Positions 1-13,849 are shown, counted from the stretch's first letter. The stretch is 64,000 nt of DNA from Protopterus annectens (GCF_019279795.1 NC_056735.1:1934776199-1934840198), one strand, 5' to 3'. The notes: a model not told the origin generated them from the letters alone. Program-made: numbers and translations.

Positions 1-339
1 TATATTATGCAGGTGATTGTGTGATGAATGACCCCCTGTCAGTCAAGCAGCTTCTGTTGCTTAAAGGACTAAGGCAATCAACTTGTGTGATGGCACTCAT
101 AGTTCCATTCTAGAAGTGTCCACTTCTTGTGGATGTGAGGTATCAATAATTTGTGTTCTATAGACTATCAGTCTGTTTGTGCTGTACTATAATGATGTAT
201 CATACCAGTAATCTATTGCAGTAAGACTGCATGAATATCACATGCATGAGGCCTACTGAGGAGAAATGAAAACATGTTAGTGGAATGGGTATCTGTAGTC
301 GCATGTGGATGTCATTTCTGTCTAACTAGCCCACTATAG
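1..339. other. No recognisable feature
   Basis: AT-rich unique-looking sequence. I see no coding frame, no repeat boundary and no RNA gene in this stretch. The part just beyond it resembles the 3' flank of a Harbinger transposase. Confidence 0.4.
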
Positions 340-690
340 TTACTTGCATAATGTACCTGGTCCATACATACACTGACATACCATAATAATCCAGTAGACT
401 ACTGTATAGGTTACAGAGTTACCCTGGAAATGCAGCAGTTGACACAACTGTAGTTCAGGGCTGACTCTGTCTGATGCAAGCAGTATACAGCCAATACATG
501 GATAGGTAAAGATGTTTGAGTTGCCTGGTATCAATTATAATATATGTAAGGTGTTGGTCCCTCGGTTGTCAGTTAATGTGCTATGCTTTGTCTCTTAGCC
601 AAAGCCAGGGTGTTTGCTCCCAGTGTGTTACTGTGTGTTGATGTAGTGCAGCAGCATTGCATGGAGATAACTGCACCATTGAAGAGACAT
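340..690 (-). pseudogene. 3' end of a Harbinger transposase remnant
   Basis: On the minus strand the frame ending at 573-575 reads ...ANTLALAKRQSIAH-stop. This matches the last residues of the better transposase at 39,982-41,138 (...YAYALAKREHIAHTLTV) and the relic at 13,042 (...YALALAKSQCIEHPLTT). The bases from about 440 to 572 also align with the 3' flank at 12,900-13,041, for example 'tacagccaatacat' against 'cacagccattacat'. So the homology covers the C-terminal codons plus the 3' untranslated part. Upstream (above about 690) the match is lost; a hairpin insertion lies nearby at 750-924. The catalytic core is not seen, so this is a dead fragment. Family identity follows from the match to the better copies. 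Confidence 0.6.
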
Positions 691-749
691 TCACCATCAC
701 TTGGCATTGGTACCTGATGCCAAAGAATGTACAAACATAGAAGCAAAAA

Positions 750-924
750 AGTAAATCCAAAAAGGAAGAAAAACGAATGGGAAGCTAAAAAAAAACACTT
801 TTTTTATTTCACATTCATCCCACTACTAAGGACTTCATTAGAGATGCCATACTGCACTTAATGTGAAATAAAAAAGTGGATTTTTTTAGCTTCCCGTTTG
901 TTTTTCTTCCTTTTTGGATTTACT
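750..924. repeat. Fold-back hairpin element
   Basis: The left arm (750-815) and right arm (860-924) are near-perfect inverted copies, each about 65 bp, around a loop of about 44 bp. The arms start with AGTAAATCC and end with GGATTTACT, and include GAAGCTAAAAA on the left against TTTTTTAGCTTCCC on the right. No coding capacity. It could be a MITE or another fold-back insertion; I did not find a convincing target duplication. Confidence 0.8.
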
Positions 925-1600
925 AGTTTGTAGTATTAACATTTTAGAGGTGAAAAAGTGATGGGCACCATTGTTTGTTTGTTTTTTTTTTTTTTGCTTA
1001 TGTGTGTTGTGTGTGATTCTATTTTTTGACCAGATTATAGGTGTTAAAATGGGGTATATAGGAAAGTGGATGAAATGGGTTCAAGCAAGGGGAAGAACAA
1101 AGGGAAAGCAGTACAAGAATGTGCATGAGGGAGGTAGGAAAGAACCAGAGCTATCCACTTCTTTAACAGTGTAAAATGAAAATATGTACAAAATATTAGC
1201 TGAATTTGGACCGTCACCTCCAAAAAAGAGGGGTGAGAACAATGTAATCATGTTGTGTAGCCAATTGGACCAAATCAGGTGTGTCAAGAAGACACATGTG
1301 CAAAATGGAGAGTTATGTATGGGACAATTTTTTTTATGGGACAGGTGTCCTTTTTTTTTAAGTTCAGTAAGAGAGGAATGCTGGGTAAGGGGCATTGGTA
1401 TTTCTAAGTCAGGTAAGTTGGGTAGGTGAGGAAACAAATGCAAGCAAAAGGTTGGGAGGGGCACCATGATTTGGGTGAGGGAGGGAAAAATGCAAGCACA
1501 TGCCCATCAAGCATGGGGACAGTGAGAATCTAGTCCTCATCCACAGGACTGTCATCGCCTCCCCTTACTTCCTGGCTGCTAGAGTGTTTGACTTCTTCTC
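925..1600. other. No recognisable feature
   Basis: AT-rich sequence with homopolymer T runs (for example 978-995). Several short open frames exist on both strands but show no family signature, and their residues reflect base composition. Nothing supported. Confidence 0.4.
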
Positions 1601-1610
1601 CTCCTATGGA

Positions 1611-1880
1611 CTATAAGGGATAGCAGCCTTTCCATCCAGCATAGGCATACAACATGGTGCAGAACACAACTCTACACACTAACCCTGGGATCTCCTGGTA
1701 GCTGATGAATTCCCCACCGCCACCAGTACTCCCAGAGGGTATCACAGCACCAGCTGCTGGGTTAGTGCTACCTGAGGGCACAGGTAGTGCAGGGGCAGCA
1801 GAGGCAGTACTGCCAGATTGGATCCTAAATGTGCTGGGCATTAGTGCTGGAGCCAGTGGAATGGGGGCAGGCTGAGCCAC
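1611..1880 (-). other. Possible proline/serine-rich exon
   Basis: A minus-strand frame, more G/C-rich than its surroundings, encodes a segment rich in P, A, S and T with a repeated SGST motif (about residues 22, 37 and 49 of the frame). Such tails occur in the last exon of Harbinger Myb/SANT-type proteins. It also lies downstream, on the same strand, of the Myb/SANT-like exons at 2,431-2,927, so it could be a third exon. I do not recognise the protein, and no homologous match to the other two Myb-type genes in the window is evident. It could equally be a chance frame. Confidence 0.2.
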
Positions 1881-2430
1881 TGGGGTTTGCCTACCTCACT
1901 GTGCAGTGAAACATTTAGTGATTTGTTACAGATGAATGATATGGAGTCATTTTGATGACACATAATAGAAAATAGGATAAAGAAATAAAGTTTGGGGTGA
2001 AAGAAAAAAAGTAAAATTAGTACCATCATATGCAACATACAATGCATTATCACAATAATGCAACTATTTTATCTGAAGTTTTACATTTAAATATACTTCA
2101 AGAATGATCCAAATGGAAATGAATAGTGTAAAGAGCACTGACAGACACACTTCCTAACAACTACAAAGTATAATTATGGATTGCTCAACTTAATCCTTGT
2201 AATGTGCATATGTTGCAGATATGTTTGGTCCAGTTTTACAGATTATAGTTAACAGCAGGGCATTTATGCCACTTGTATATATTTTAATGTATGTAATATT
2301 AATAAACAATTGCAGTATTGTATAGTTGTTACTCATGGTATTTGAGCCTACACCCTCTGACTACATTCTTACACATGACTCCTAAAGTTGGTCTGTGTAC
2401 AGACTTATGTATGCATACTTGCTTTTACAG

Positions 2431-2927
2431 TTAGGATATACATTGCTTGCTTACATAAACATAGGAACAAAAACATTTTTCATTAACTTTTAAAGCTTCA
2501 ATGTCATTTGCTTCCCTGAGTCTTTCCAGACAATCAGCATGGGCTTGCCTATTGACCACTATTTTAGGATTAGCTGTCAGAAGAATAGAAAAGAACAGAA
2601 GAGCATTATGCATACCAATCGTGCCTACATTTAGCTTTCTATGTATTATAAATTCTCATAATTACCATACTTACACAACTGTGGAATGTTGTTAGTTTGA
2701 AACTCATCTAACCACTGGATGACTGTATCCCTTTTGCACCTTTTTAGATTTCTGAAGTGGTACCTACACTGTTTTCCAGTGAGTAGGATACCAGTCACAC
2801 TGGATAGAGCCTTGGCCTGACTATTCCAAGCCTCAGACTTGTATTGAGAGCCAGAATAGTCCCCGCTGCAGAAACCTTTGTATGTGTCACCTTGGTGCTC
2901 TAAATTGGGCATCTTCCCCTCTAACAC
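2431..2927 (-). CDS. Myb/SANT-like two-exon reading frame
   Basis: Exon A (2,927 down to 2,675) encodes a segment with the spacing of a Myb/SANT-like domain: a Trp (AWNSQAKAL), then TGKQCRYHFRNLKRCK, like the third-helix pattern of transposon Myb-type domains. It ends at a strong donor, GTAAGTATGG, reading down from 2,674. A matching acceptor (TTCTTCTGACAG, AG at 2,575-2,574) starts exon B at 2,573. Removing this 101-bp intron joins the two frames exactly: phase 1 to phase 1, no stop. Exon B continues with RQAHADCLERLREAND, a charged, probably helical segment. Upstream exons and the true start are not identified; the first Met in frame is at 2,927. It is probably part of a transposon accessory gene (transposase remnant downstream at about 0.5 kb), but could be host-derived. 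Confidence 0.4.
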
Positions 2928-5230
2928 CAGACATGTCTAATCCCAAAGCAGTGCAATAGCAAATAATAATTTTCCACCAATTCCTGTTATTATGTTTACT
3001 GTAGTACACAAACAACCCAAGCAAAGATGCCAACTGCATTTGCAATATGTTAAGCAGAGAGTGGCAGTGCTAAAGAGAGAGGAAAGCAATTTTTGAAACT
3101 GGAAAGTTCACCTGACATTTGACATCAGTTTTAGGGTTATCTGCTGCTGTGAAAACACTTGACTTTAAATTATGGGCTGTCTGCTGCTGTAAGTGTTAGG
3201 TGATTTAACTTTGCTGACATGCACTGAGGCCATACATTTCTTGACATGATACATTTGTCTGGCTTTATACACTGCTAAAATTGATTTTTACAGTATGGGA
3301 TTAAAACCTATGCATAAGGGACAAACCATTTTCTTCCACAGCAGTGATATTTCATCTTTGCCATAGAAGAAATATTTCACAAACATAGTCATGAATCATT
3401 TATAAATACAGATGACAGATTGCGGTGTTAACCATATATGTGTGTGACCTGACAACATCCTTGTATAAAGCTTCATTTGTATATGTGTCTCATTTAAGTG
3501 TGAAGGCCAACCAAGTCCAGATAGCAGAATTATACTTACAGAAACATAGTAGACAGTACATCCTCAGTCATGCATCTGAATCTTCAAAACACAGTAAGGG
3601 TGTCTTATCCCTTATATGTATAATAATAAGCTCCATTATTTTATAATTGTGGATAAAGTGTTATCACTGATTTTTGTATGATGTGAAATGGAATAACAGT
3701 AAAAATATATGGAATTTCCTGTATTAAAACCCAAGACCATGTGTATGAAAGCCCTACAATTATTCCTGTTGCAACAGCAATATTGCAATAACACTTGGAT
3801 ATTTTCCCATTCATAATTATAAACTGAACTGTCACAACATGAAAAATACACTTACACCTGATACCACAGGAGTAGTTAAATAGCAGTTGCTTAATTCCCT
3901 ATTCATTCTTAGCTTTGTCGACTTGCCTACCTCACAACACCACTTAGCATGTTTGCATGATGCCCAATTGAAATAATAGAATGTATTCATTTTGAAATTG
4001 TTGACTCTCTACTTCCTGGCTGCAGGTGTTCAATGGCTGCAGGTGATAGGGAACTTTGCTAACTGCCACAAAATGTCGCTTAGCAGTGTTGCGTGATGGA
4101 AAGCAAAAACTGTAGCAATGTATCCTTCATGACTTAAACACTGTCTACGCCCTGACTGCACGTGTTCTGTCAGCTTCCTGTGTAGGTCACAGGTTCAGCT
4201 TTGCACACACTGCTAGGCATTTTACAAATGAGATAAGCAAAGCTAAACATGACATTCATTGTGTTTCTCCGCTTCTCAATTTACCCAGTTTGCATTAAGC
4301 TGCACACCTCACAAACATCGACATTTTAAAAAAATGGGAAAATTATGAGAAAGGAAGAAAATAAATCTATTATATCAAGAACACCACATAAATTTATGGT
4401 GGTGCACATGAAACATTTTCAGACAGGTCTGGATTTGAACTTTCACTAGAATAAACCTTCAAAACACAGTTTGCCACACAAACAGCCTTGCAGCAAAGAA
4501 TGAAAATTGTTCTGTATACAACCAAATGCATCATCACTAACAACACTAAAAAAAAATATGACAGTTATTTGTACATGTATTAATTTCATATGTAGTGTAT
4601 GGAATGACCACACAACCATTTATTACTATTGCTTATATAAATGCAGTTCTTTCTTATCTCCCTGTGTTTGTTGCTCATTCTTGTCTTATCTGACCAGTTA
4701 TCTGAACCACACAGTCTGTAAGGCATTCTGTATCATTGTCCTTAAAATGTGTGAGGATATTAAATGGAAATAATATACAGTTGTCAGTATATGAAGGGGA
4801 TGTTGGATATTGCTAAACAGAAACTGTGAAGTGTGTGCTGCTTACTTACATTTAAAACACTGATACAATTAATTCTACACTGTGTAAGTCTAACCTGGTT
4901 GAGACACCAACTAGAGGTAAGGGAGTCTGAACTGCTGTTGTGTTTTACTTCTCCCTACCAGTAATCATTCACAGTTACAATCCATCACCAACAAACACTG
5001 AGGGAGTACCTGTACTATGTTTACATGTGCTACACGGAGCCAAGAATTTGGGATTCATCAATTCTAATGACTTTACTCCTTGTTTGCATCTTAACTGTGC
5101 CCATACCCCTGAATTTACTGAAGGTAAGGAGACTTGTTTATGTGGATAACACAAAAGAAGATATTACTTTGGGATTTATCTGCACAGAAGACTACTGATC
5201 GTGATAAGGTATGTTTGCATTTTTCAGCTA
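2928..5230. other. No recognisable feature
   Basis: AT-rich, mostly unique-looking DNA. Short frames on both strands (for example 3,425-3,646 and 4,507-4,773) have no family signature. The word GGCTGCAGGTG occurs twice close together near 4,018-4,046. I see no clear repeat family or RNA gene. Confidence 0.4.
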
Positions 5231-5256
5231 TATATGTCACTAAGAAAAATCTGTGT

Positions 5257-5260
<4 letters not shown>

Positions 5261-5308
<48 letters not shown>
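5261..5308. repeat. (TA)n microsatellite
   Basis: Twenty-four uninterrupted TA units, followed by an AT-rich step into a CR1 fragment. Confidence 0.95.
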
Positions 5309-5309
<1 letters not shown>

Positions 5310-5348
5310 CTATAGATATTGATATAGATAGACTATTAAAATATAAAA

Positions 5349-5897
5349 GACCTGGAAAGACCCCAAAAGTACCTCACCAAGAGGATCAAAGGGCTCAAAC
5401 AGATGCCATATGCTGCCCGGTTAAAGAAACTCCAGCTCTACTCAGTGGCATACCGCCTGTTCAGGGGCGATCTGTGCCTGACGTATAAAGCCATGTCCAA
5501 CCCAGAATTAATGGACATGCTGCACCTCAGAAAATCCAAATCCCATCGAGCTACGTGCTCAAGAGACTTGAACCTCAGCACTGAAATAAATAGGACATGC
5601 TGGAGGGACAGATTCATAACCCAGAGGCTCCCTTCACTCTGGAATAAAATCCCAGTCCAGGTTAGAAAGAGTCCCTCATTGACTCTCTTCAAGAGGAATC
5701 TTGATGAGTGGATGGGAGATTGTAGATTTAACTCGGGTATCACTTCTGTGTCACTGTTAGACAGAGGCACAGTATACTAACCTCAAAAAAGGGCATAGCA
5801 AAATTAATTTAAAATGAGTGGCGAAAGCCAAACACATTCTGGCTAGGCTTATAAATGCCCTAGGGCAGATAGCCTAGTATGAACCTATGAACCTATA
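5349..5897 (+). pseudogene. CR1 LINE, 5'-truncated 3' end
   Basis: This piece is almost base-for-base identical to the last 550 bp of the long CR1 copy (36,612-37,160). It covers the C-terminal region of ORF2 after the reverse transcriptase core, the stop at 5,778-5,780, the short 3' untranslated part and the tail of repeated ATGAACCT units ending near 5,897. The 5' break falls within the sequence for 'LERPQKYL'. Such 5' truncation is what target-primed reverse transcription leaves. The high identity says the insertion is recent. One frame stays open from the break to the stop. Another inverted-repeat element starts immediately after its tail. Confidence 0.9.
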
Positions 5898-5900
5898 AAT

Positions 5901-6240
5901 ATATGGATCTACTTTGGAAGCTTGAAGTTTCAAAACTTTGAACTTCAAAAGACCATAAGACTGAAGTTTTGAAACTTCAAAAACGTAATAAAAAAAATAA
6001 ATACAATTTCTTTTTACATTTTTGCAGAAGGGCAAGCTCCCCTGCTCCCGCACACCACCTGCTAAATAAATATACCAACTGCAAGATCGCTCTACAGTGA
6101 GGAAAACAGTAAATATCCTGTTCTATGCTGTACAGCCATCTGCATTCAAAACATTCAAAGTTTCAAAACTTCTATCTTATGGTCTCAGCATTTTGCAGTT
6201 CAAAGTTTTTAAACTTTAAGCTTCTGAAGGGGATCCATAT
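5901..6240. mobile_element. Fold-back MITE with G/C-rich core
   Basis: Terminal inverted repeats start with ATATGGATC at 5,901 and end with GATCCATAT at 6,240. The arms of 60-90 bp match with mismatches (GAAGCTTGAAGTTTCAAAACTTT left; the reverse complement of the right arm is similar). The middle (6,023-6,100) holds the core shared by elements at 17.4, 21.2, 22.3, 22.8 and 26.9 kb: a G-run/C-run hairpin, CACCTGCTAAATAAATATACC and then a form of AACTCCGAGATCGCAC. No coding capacity. It sits directly between a CR1 tail and a (TG)n(TA)n tract. A TA target duplication is possible but cannot be told from the flanking TA-rich sequence. Confidence 0.75.
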
Positions 6241-6244
6241 ATAC

Positions 6245-7046
<802 letters not shown>

Positions 7047-7495
7047 AGGACTATGGCACTCAGGTGTCCCAATCCCCGAAAACCCCCTTCAGTGATCCTG
7101 AGAATTAAGTTATTGTGGTAGCATTTAGGTGTCCTTCTGCTTGAGAAGGGACATGGGGATATGTTGGGCAGAATGCACATTTGGTAGCAGATAGTGGTTG
7201 ATGTGAACACAGTAGTTGGCCAGAGCAGGACATATGATCAGGTGCACCATAGGGCTACTGACACTATTTCATCAGCCCGGAAGAGAGCAGCTGCTACAGA
7301 GCCACCACTGACACCAAAGAAAGAGTTTCTGTCTACTGTCAGGGATCCAACCAGCTCACTGGAAAGTGAACAAGAGCATGTGATTGATGTTGGTGCTGCT
7401 GTTTCTGGAAGAACAATTATGTCCCAGGAGGAGCTTCCAAGTAGGCTTACCTATCCCAATTTTGAAATACTTCTTGTATAGTAAATAGCTCTCCT

Positions 7496-8016
7496 TTTCA
7501 TCATTTTTATTAATAACTTCCCCTCTGCCATTACTCATGCTTCAGTATTTCAATATGCAGAAGAATCTACAATCATCTGCTCCGCCACCTCAGAATCAGA
7601 GCTTCTGGCTAAGAACCAAAATGCTTTCTCCATAACAGAAACCTGAATGACCAACAGCCACATTGCCTTTAGCCCTAACAAAACCAAGCTCCTGCTCTTC
7701 ACCCCCAAAAAACAACATTATTGACAAATCTAAATTTATCATTAACTTCTATAACAAAACAGACATAGAGGTTGTTCCCTATACCAACCTACTGGGCATT
7801 ACCACAGATGAAAATTTAACATTTGAGCAACACACCCACAACAATATTAAAAAAAAATAGTAAAAACTTGGCACCCTATACAGACATAAACACTTTTTAA
7901 ATTACTCCACTAGACAAACTCTTGCCTCAACATTTCTTCTTTCTTCTCTCCTCTATGGCTCTCCCATTCTTAAATATATCCAGTCAAGCTTAAAAACTAA
8001 GATAGACATCTGCTAT
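7496..8016 (+). pseudogene. L2-type LINE, left half (split by CR1)
   Basis: In frame +, with shifts, one reads a reverse transcriptase centre (QYADESTIICSA, the YADD-box region), then NKTKLLLFTPK and later TNLLGITTDENLTFEQHTHNNIKK, typical of L2-clade ORF2 after the palm. It stops at 8,016 in '...tgctat' and resumes at 9,686 as 'aacaaaactgct', so a CR1 copy has been inserted. The 5' end is truncated just upstream of the RT active site. It lies in intron 1 of the Harbinger Myb-type gene. Confidence 0.7.
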
Positions 8017-9685
8017 ATCTAGATCTATAAAGGAAGAATGCAGAGTCCCTGTAATCACAACTACAAAGGTAAAAGCTGCACTCTCTAAAGCCAAAAACAC
8101 AGCATCCATGGGACTGGACAACATCCCAGGCTGCGTTTTACATGAACTTCAGAATGAACTGACTCCCCATCTAAGCACCATGTTCAATAATAGCTTTGCA
8201 TCAGGCTTTGTGCCCATTGAATGGTGCACAGCAATAGTTAATCCACTCCACAAAAGGCGAGCCACCACTGATCCCAGGAACTATCACCCTATTAGCCTGA
8301 CGAGCCTGGTCTGCAAGGCCATGGAGCGTATCATCATGGAACTCATAAACAAAGACATTGGTAACCTCCAAACTCTGGATCCCACCCAATTCGGGTTTGT
8401 GAAAGGCAGATCATGCATCCTGAACCTGAGCGACTTCTTTGAGGCAGTCTAGGGTAAGGTGGTTCACACAGCCTACCTTGACCTCGCCAAGGCTTTCGAT
8501 ACCATCCCCATTTTGGAATTATAGCTAAACTCATTAAACTAGGAATAAACCCATACATCACAAGATGGGTTGCCAACTGGCTCACTGACAGAATCCACAC
8601 TGTAAAAGTTGCAGACTCCAAATCTGACTTCAAACCAGTGACAAGTGGAGTACCACAGGGTTCAGTTCCGGGACCTCTCCTGTTTGGTATCTACTTCTCT
8701 GAAGTACAGGCTAACACAGAAGGCCTCTGGCTAATGAAGTCTGCAGTTGACTGCAAACTAGGAGCCACAGTTAAGTCCCCAAATGATGTGGACATCCTAT
8801 AGAAAGGCCTCGCTGAGACTGATGCCTGGTGTCAGAGCCATGGCCTCAAGCTCAATGCCAAAAAGTGCAGTGGCATCCCCTTTGGTAAAAACTCTGTACC
8901 CATGAACTACCACATAGGCAGCAATCTACCTAACACTGAATGTGTGATAAGAGACCTTGGGACCCGGGTGGACAGTAGTCTCTCTTTTGATAGTCACATC
9001 ACCACAGTAGTTAGGAAATATTCTACATGGCACACCTCATCATAAAAGGGTTCTCATCCAGGAAAAAAAGGTCATTGTTGCCCTCTACTCGACACTCACT
9101 AGACCCATTATAGAGTACAATGCCCCTTTTGGAATGTACCTCACAAGACATCTGCAGCAGCTGGAAAGACCACAGAAGTACCTCACAAAGAGGATCACTG
9201 GCCTCAAACAAATGCCCTACACTGACCTTCTCAAAAAACTCCAGCTTTACCCCGTAGCATATCGCCTACTCCGAGGTGATCTCTGCCTAACATATAAAGC
9301 TATGTCAAACCCAGAGCTGTTGGACATGCTACACTACAGAAATCCCAATCCCTCCGAGTTACATGTTCTAGGAACCTAAACCTTGTCACAACAATAAACC
9401 GGACGTGCTAGAGGGATAGATTCCTGTCCCAGAGACTTCCCATACTCTGGAACAGGCTACCCATCTATGTCAAGCAAAGTTCTTCTTTAGCACTCTTCAA
9501 GAAAAATCTTGATGAGTGGATGGGAAATAGGAAATACACCCCGGGGATCACTTCTGAGTCACTGCTCGATAGTGGCACAGGAAAATAACTTTCTTGGGTG
9601 GCATAAGCCAGGGAACCTTATTGGCTAGGATTATGTAGGCCCTTGGGCCAATAGCCTAGTACCTACCTATGAACCTATGAACCTA
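8017..9685 (+). pseudogene. CR1 LINE, 5'-truncated RT copy
   Basis: Starts within the ORF2 linker (TKVKAALSKAKNTASMG) and runs to the ATGAACCT tail. RT motifs are easy to follow: NYHPISLTSLVCKAMERI, TQFGFVKGRS, HTAYLDLAKAFDTIP, SGVPQGSVPGPLLFGIYFSEVQ. The catalytic FADD box has become SAVDCK. There are stops (for example near 8,450) and frameshifts (near 8,510 and 9,030). Compared with the copy at 35,469-37,160 it is clearly older. It is nested inside an L2 element. Confidence 0.9.
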
Positions 9686-10515
9686 CAACAAAACTGCTAA
9701 ATTTGTAACTAATGCTAAATATTCATCCCATCATACTTGTTCACTACAATCTCTGAACTGTTTAGAACTCCCACAACATCTTACCTACATACAGCTATCT
9801 ACTGCACACAAAATTATCTATAAACGACTTGACTGCCCAGCCCTTGCTTCTCTTTTGACTCTTTATCAACCCAATAGGCATCTCAGATCTGAAAATCAAT
9901 CCCTTATCCAAGCTGACAGCCCAAAACTTTCAACTGGTCAATATCTATGCTCTTTTACTGTTGCTTAACTCTGGAACACACTTCGACCTGCTCTCCGGGC
10001 CTTTAGTAGTAACTCCATTCAAATTTTCTTTACAACAGTATCTCTCTACTCAATGGCTCCTCTATTACCTGATAGCCTGTTTAGCTTCACCCATCCCCAT
10101 ACTCATCATTACCCACCTAACTTAAGTACCACCTAGGAAATGCACCCTCTAGCATATTTACCCTCACCTGCATACATTTGATTGTACGACTAAAAATTTA
10201 TTGTTTGTATATCTTGTTAGCTCATTTTTTTTAATGTTTACACTGCCATGACTTGTAAAGTTGTCTTACTTTCTTAGCCATATAATTGTATAACAGTATA
10301 ACTGAGATGCATGTTTTTCACACTTTGTAAATCATTTTCTAACTATTGTCTATTATCTAGTATTTTTGTCTGTGGAGCTTTTCTCACTAGGCCTTTCACT
10401 GAAATTCTGTTATCTTGTATTTTGTTTGTGGAGCTTTTCTCCCCAGGCCTCCACTGAAAATGGGATCATTTCAGCCAAGTGGACTTTCTTGGTCAACAAA
10501 CACAAATAAATTAAT
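9686..10515 (+). pseudogene. L2-type LINE, right half with 3' end
   Basis: Continues the L2 frame after the CR1 insertion (KTAKFVTNAKYSSHHTCSLQSLNCLELPQHL, with shifts), then the last ORF2 codons and a 3' untranslated part ending in 'cttttctccccaggcctccactgaaaatggg'-type sequence near 10,460. The minus-strand L2 copy at 27,250-28,270 carries the same 3' sequence. A short AT-rich tail follows (AATAAATTAATAAATAAA). Confidence 0.7.
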
Positions 10516-11968
10516 AAATAAAATTAATATTGACAGCAATACTTAAGTTCTGTCCAACATTATTATTTTTTTTTTGGGGGGGTAGTTGTAAATTGATACA
10601 TTTAACAACACATTCTGGTTGATTACACATGGGCATGGGGTAGACGTGTCATCCAAATTCTTGTAGAAAATATTGTTAATGGACATATAAAGGTAAAAAA
10701 GTTTTAACATCCTGTGTTACTGTCCATTGTGATGATGCTGTCCTTACCTTTTGCTTAACTTCTTCCAGAAAAATCCACCATAGATAGCATACAATTATCT
10801 GGACATGGTAAGCCAGGCATTTTTATGTCAGTACTGATGAGCAGTTCAAAGAAATATTCATTTTGTGATGTGGATGTCAGGACTGTTGTGCGTATTGCTG
10901 TACTGCCTGTAATAGTGGTACCACTGTTAGTTTGTTAGCATATATTGTAATATAGTAATGTAGGTATTAATTTCTTTCCTGTGTTTGTTGTTTATTATCA
11001 CAAGTGATCACAAGAGTGGAAATGTGGGACTCCTATCATTTGATGTCAGAGTATCAGCAGACTCTGATGATGATGGTGGTTAAACAGAGGCACAGTCAGG
11101 GGTACAAAGGTTGAATCTTACATTGAGGTTGACATTCAGCCATCCTCTGTAATTCCATCAGACACAGTCAATAGGCCTATGCCAACCCATTCCCGTGAGC
11201 CCTCAGACATTGGACAGGTGGAGGGTGAAACACTCGATCAGCGTAGTGTGGTTACCACAGCTTCACTATCTGTTGACTCTGACCATAGCCACACAGGAGG
11301 GTTGTTATGGGTGCTTGGAGGAGGCCTGCTGACCATCTTCCAACTGATATAGAGTGTGTATTTCCATGCCACTTGATGTATGTTTAGGGCCATCATGGAG
11401 GTGCAAGTACATTGCAATAGCTCCTTCAGACAAATGCTTAGGCTTGCAGATGTGGCACAGGCTAACATGCATGACTGCCACTGCCAAGTTGCCTATTCAA
11501 TGAATTGGATGAATGACACGTTGGAATGGGCAGTGTCTCTGAAGGAACGTCTTGTTGGAGGGGAAAGGCATCCACGTGAGTGTAGGTCATCCACATCATC
11601 TGATGTTAGCCTATGTGGCTGTGCCCAATCATGCTTCCATAGTGACATTATTGCCACTGCTCCATCAGTGGTTAAAGTGTCCACACTCAGACGTGGAAGG
11701 CTATGGTGTTGTGGTCCTGGGCATCTTCATGTGGAGAGCTCGTCCAGCTGACATCCGTCACATTCAGGTAGTAGCAGTGCATCTGACCATGGGTGTGGAT
11801 GTGCCAGTCCAATTCCTGGCAGAGACAGTTCTCTTGGTTGGATATGACAACAATGAACTGCCACCTCTACCATGCATGGCTCACACCTGTCTACCATACC
11901 AAGACCGAGAGGTAGCACTGAGACTGGCTGTCTTGCAGACACTTACACACCAATTATGCCTGGAAGAC

Positions 11969-13041
<1,073 letters not shown>

Positions 13042-13800
13042 TTAGGTTGTGAGTGGGTGTTCTATGCATTGACTCTTAGCCAATGCAAGGGCATATTGAT
13101 CATGCATACATCTGCCTACACCCACAGTAGCTGCTGGTTCCCCCTCTGACTTCTCATCTGTGTGTGGCTGTAGTGACCTTGCTATTGGTGGTGGGATGTG
13201 TGCCCCTTTCTCTTGTTGATCCTGCTGAAGCTTTTTTTCACAGGATGATGTTGTGAAGCATGGCACAGATGGTGAAGACTTCAATACATGTATGTGGATT
13301 ATACTGCAGCCCCCCCCCCCCCCGATGTATCTAGGCAGCAGGACCTCAACTTCAGCAGCACAACACATGCTCTATGATATTTCTGGTTTGAACATGTGCC
13401 TCATTATGGCGTTCTTCAGTGGGTGTGTGTGTATTTCTGATGGGGGTCATCAGCCACAGTTCTAGTGCATAACCTGCACCCCCAGTAAATGACCCTGTGG
13501 GATATCACCCTAGTGAACATCTGATACAGCTCGGAGGTGTGCCAGATATGTGAGTCATGTTAACTGCCTGGGCTGCAAGCACATACATTCAAGATGATTT
13601 CCTTAGAATTACACATGACTTAGCAGTTAGTGGAGTGGAAACACTTTCTATTTATGTAGATGCTTCCCTGTTCCCATGGTGGTGCCTTGATTTCTATATG
13701 TGTACAATCTATGATGCCCAGTACTTCAGGGTATTGTGCTACAGGGTAGTACTCTTGCATATCGTGCATATCTGTGGCCCTGTCCTCATTCAGCAGTATT
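13042..13800 (-). pseudogene. Harbinger (PIF) transposase, C-terminal half, decayed
   Basis: Reading the minus strand from 13,800 down, with frame changes, one finds YYPVAQYPEVLGIIDCTHIEIKAP, the first catalytic Asp of the DDE fold, then YINRKCFHST, CSPGS-stop-HDSHIWH (second Asp), a region RNIIEHVL (catalytic Glu), CAMLHN, and the tail YALALAKSQCIEH. Each has a close match in the transposase at 39,982-41,138. A poly-C run near 13,313 marks one damaged point. The N-terminal part, including the helix-turn-helix-like region, is missing and an L2 LINE abuts it. It is convergent with the Myb-type gene at 7-11.6 kb; the two may be from one element. Confidence 0.8.
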
Positions 13801-13849
13801 AATATCCTAGACTGTAGTATGTATTACAATAGGTGAAACTTGAAGGAGA

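Larger units (their letters stand above)
7053..11600 (+). pseudogene. Harbinger Myb/SANT-type accessory gene, decayed, three exons
   Basis: Exon 1 (7,053-7,440) follows an acceptor at 7,047-7,048, four bases before an ATG, and aligns with exon 1 of the better copy at 49,822: QSRTYDQVHHRATDTI against HNRTYQQVRRHCTDLI in the Myb/SANT recognition region. It ends at GTAGGC in phase 1. Exon 2 (10,769-10,807) is 39 bp, in frame, flanked by TTCTTCCAG and GTAAGCC; the better copy also has a 39-bp exon 2 in the same phase. Exon 3 (about 11,010-11,600) carries an acidic SADSDDD stretch and a helical tail from about 11,380 (FRAIMEVQV...) like the C-terminus of the better copy. Two stops in exon 1 (one near 7,122) and one in exon 3 make it a pseudogene. 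In Harbinger elements this protein is thought to bind DNA and help bring the transposase to the nucleus. Confidence 0.7.

Noticed and set aside
13253..13802. Plus-strand frames opposite the transposase relic
   Set aside because: The minus strand reads clearly as Harbinger transposase; these are shadows.
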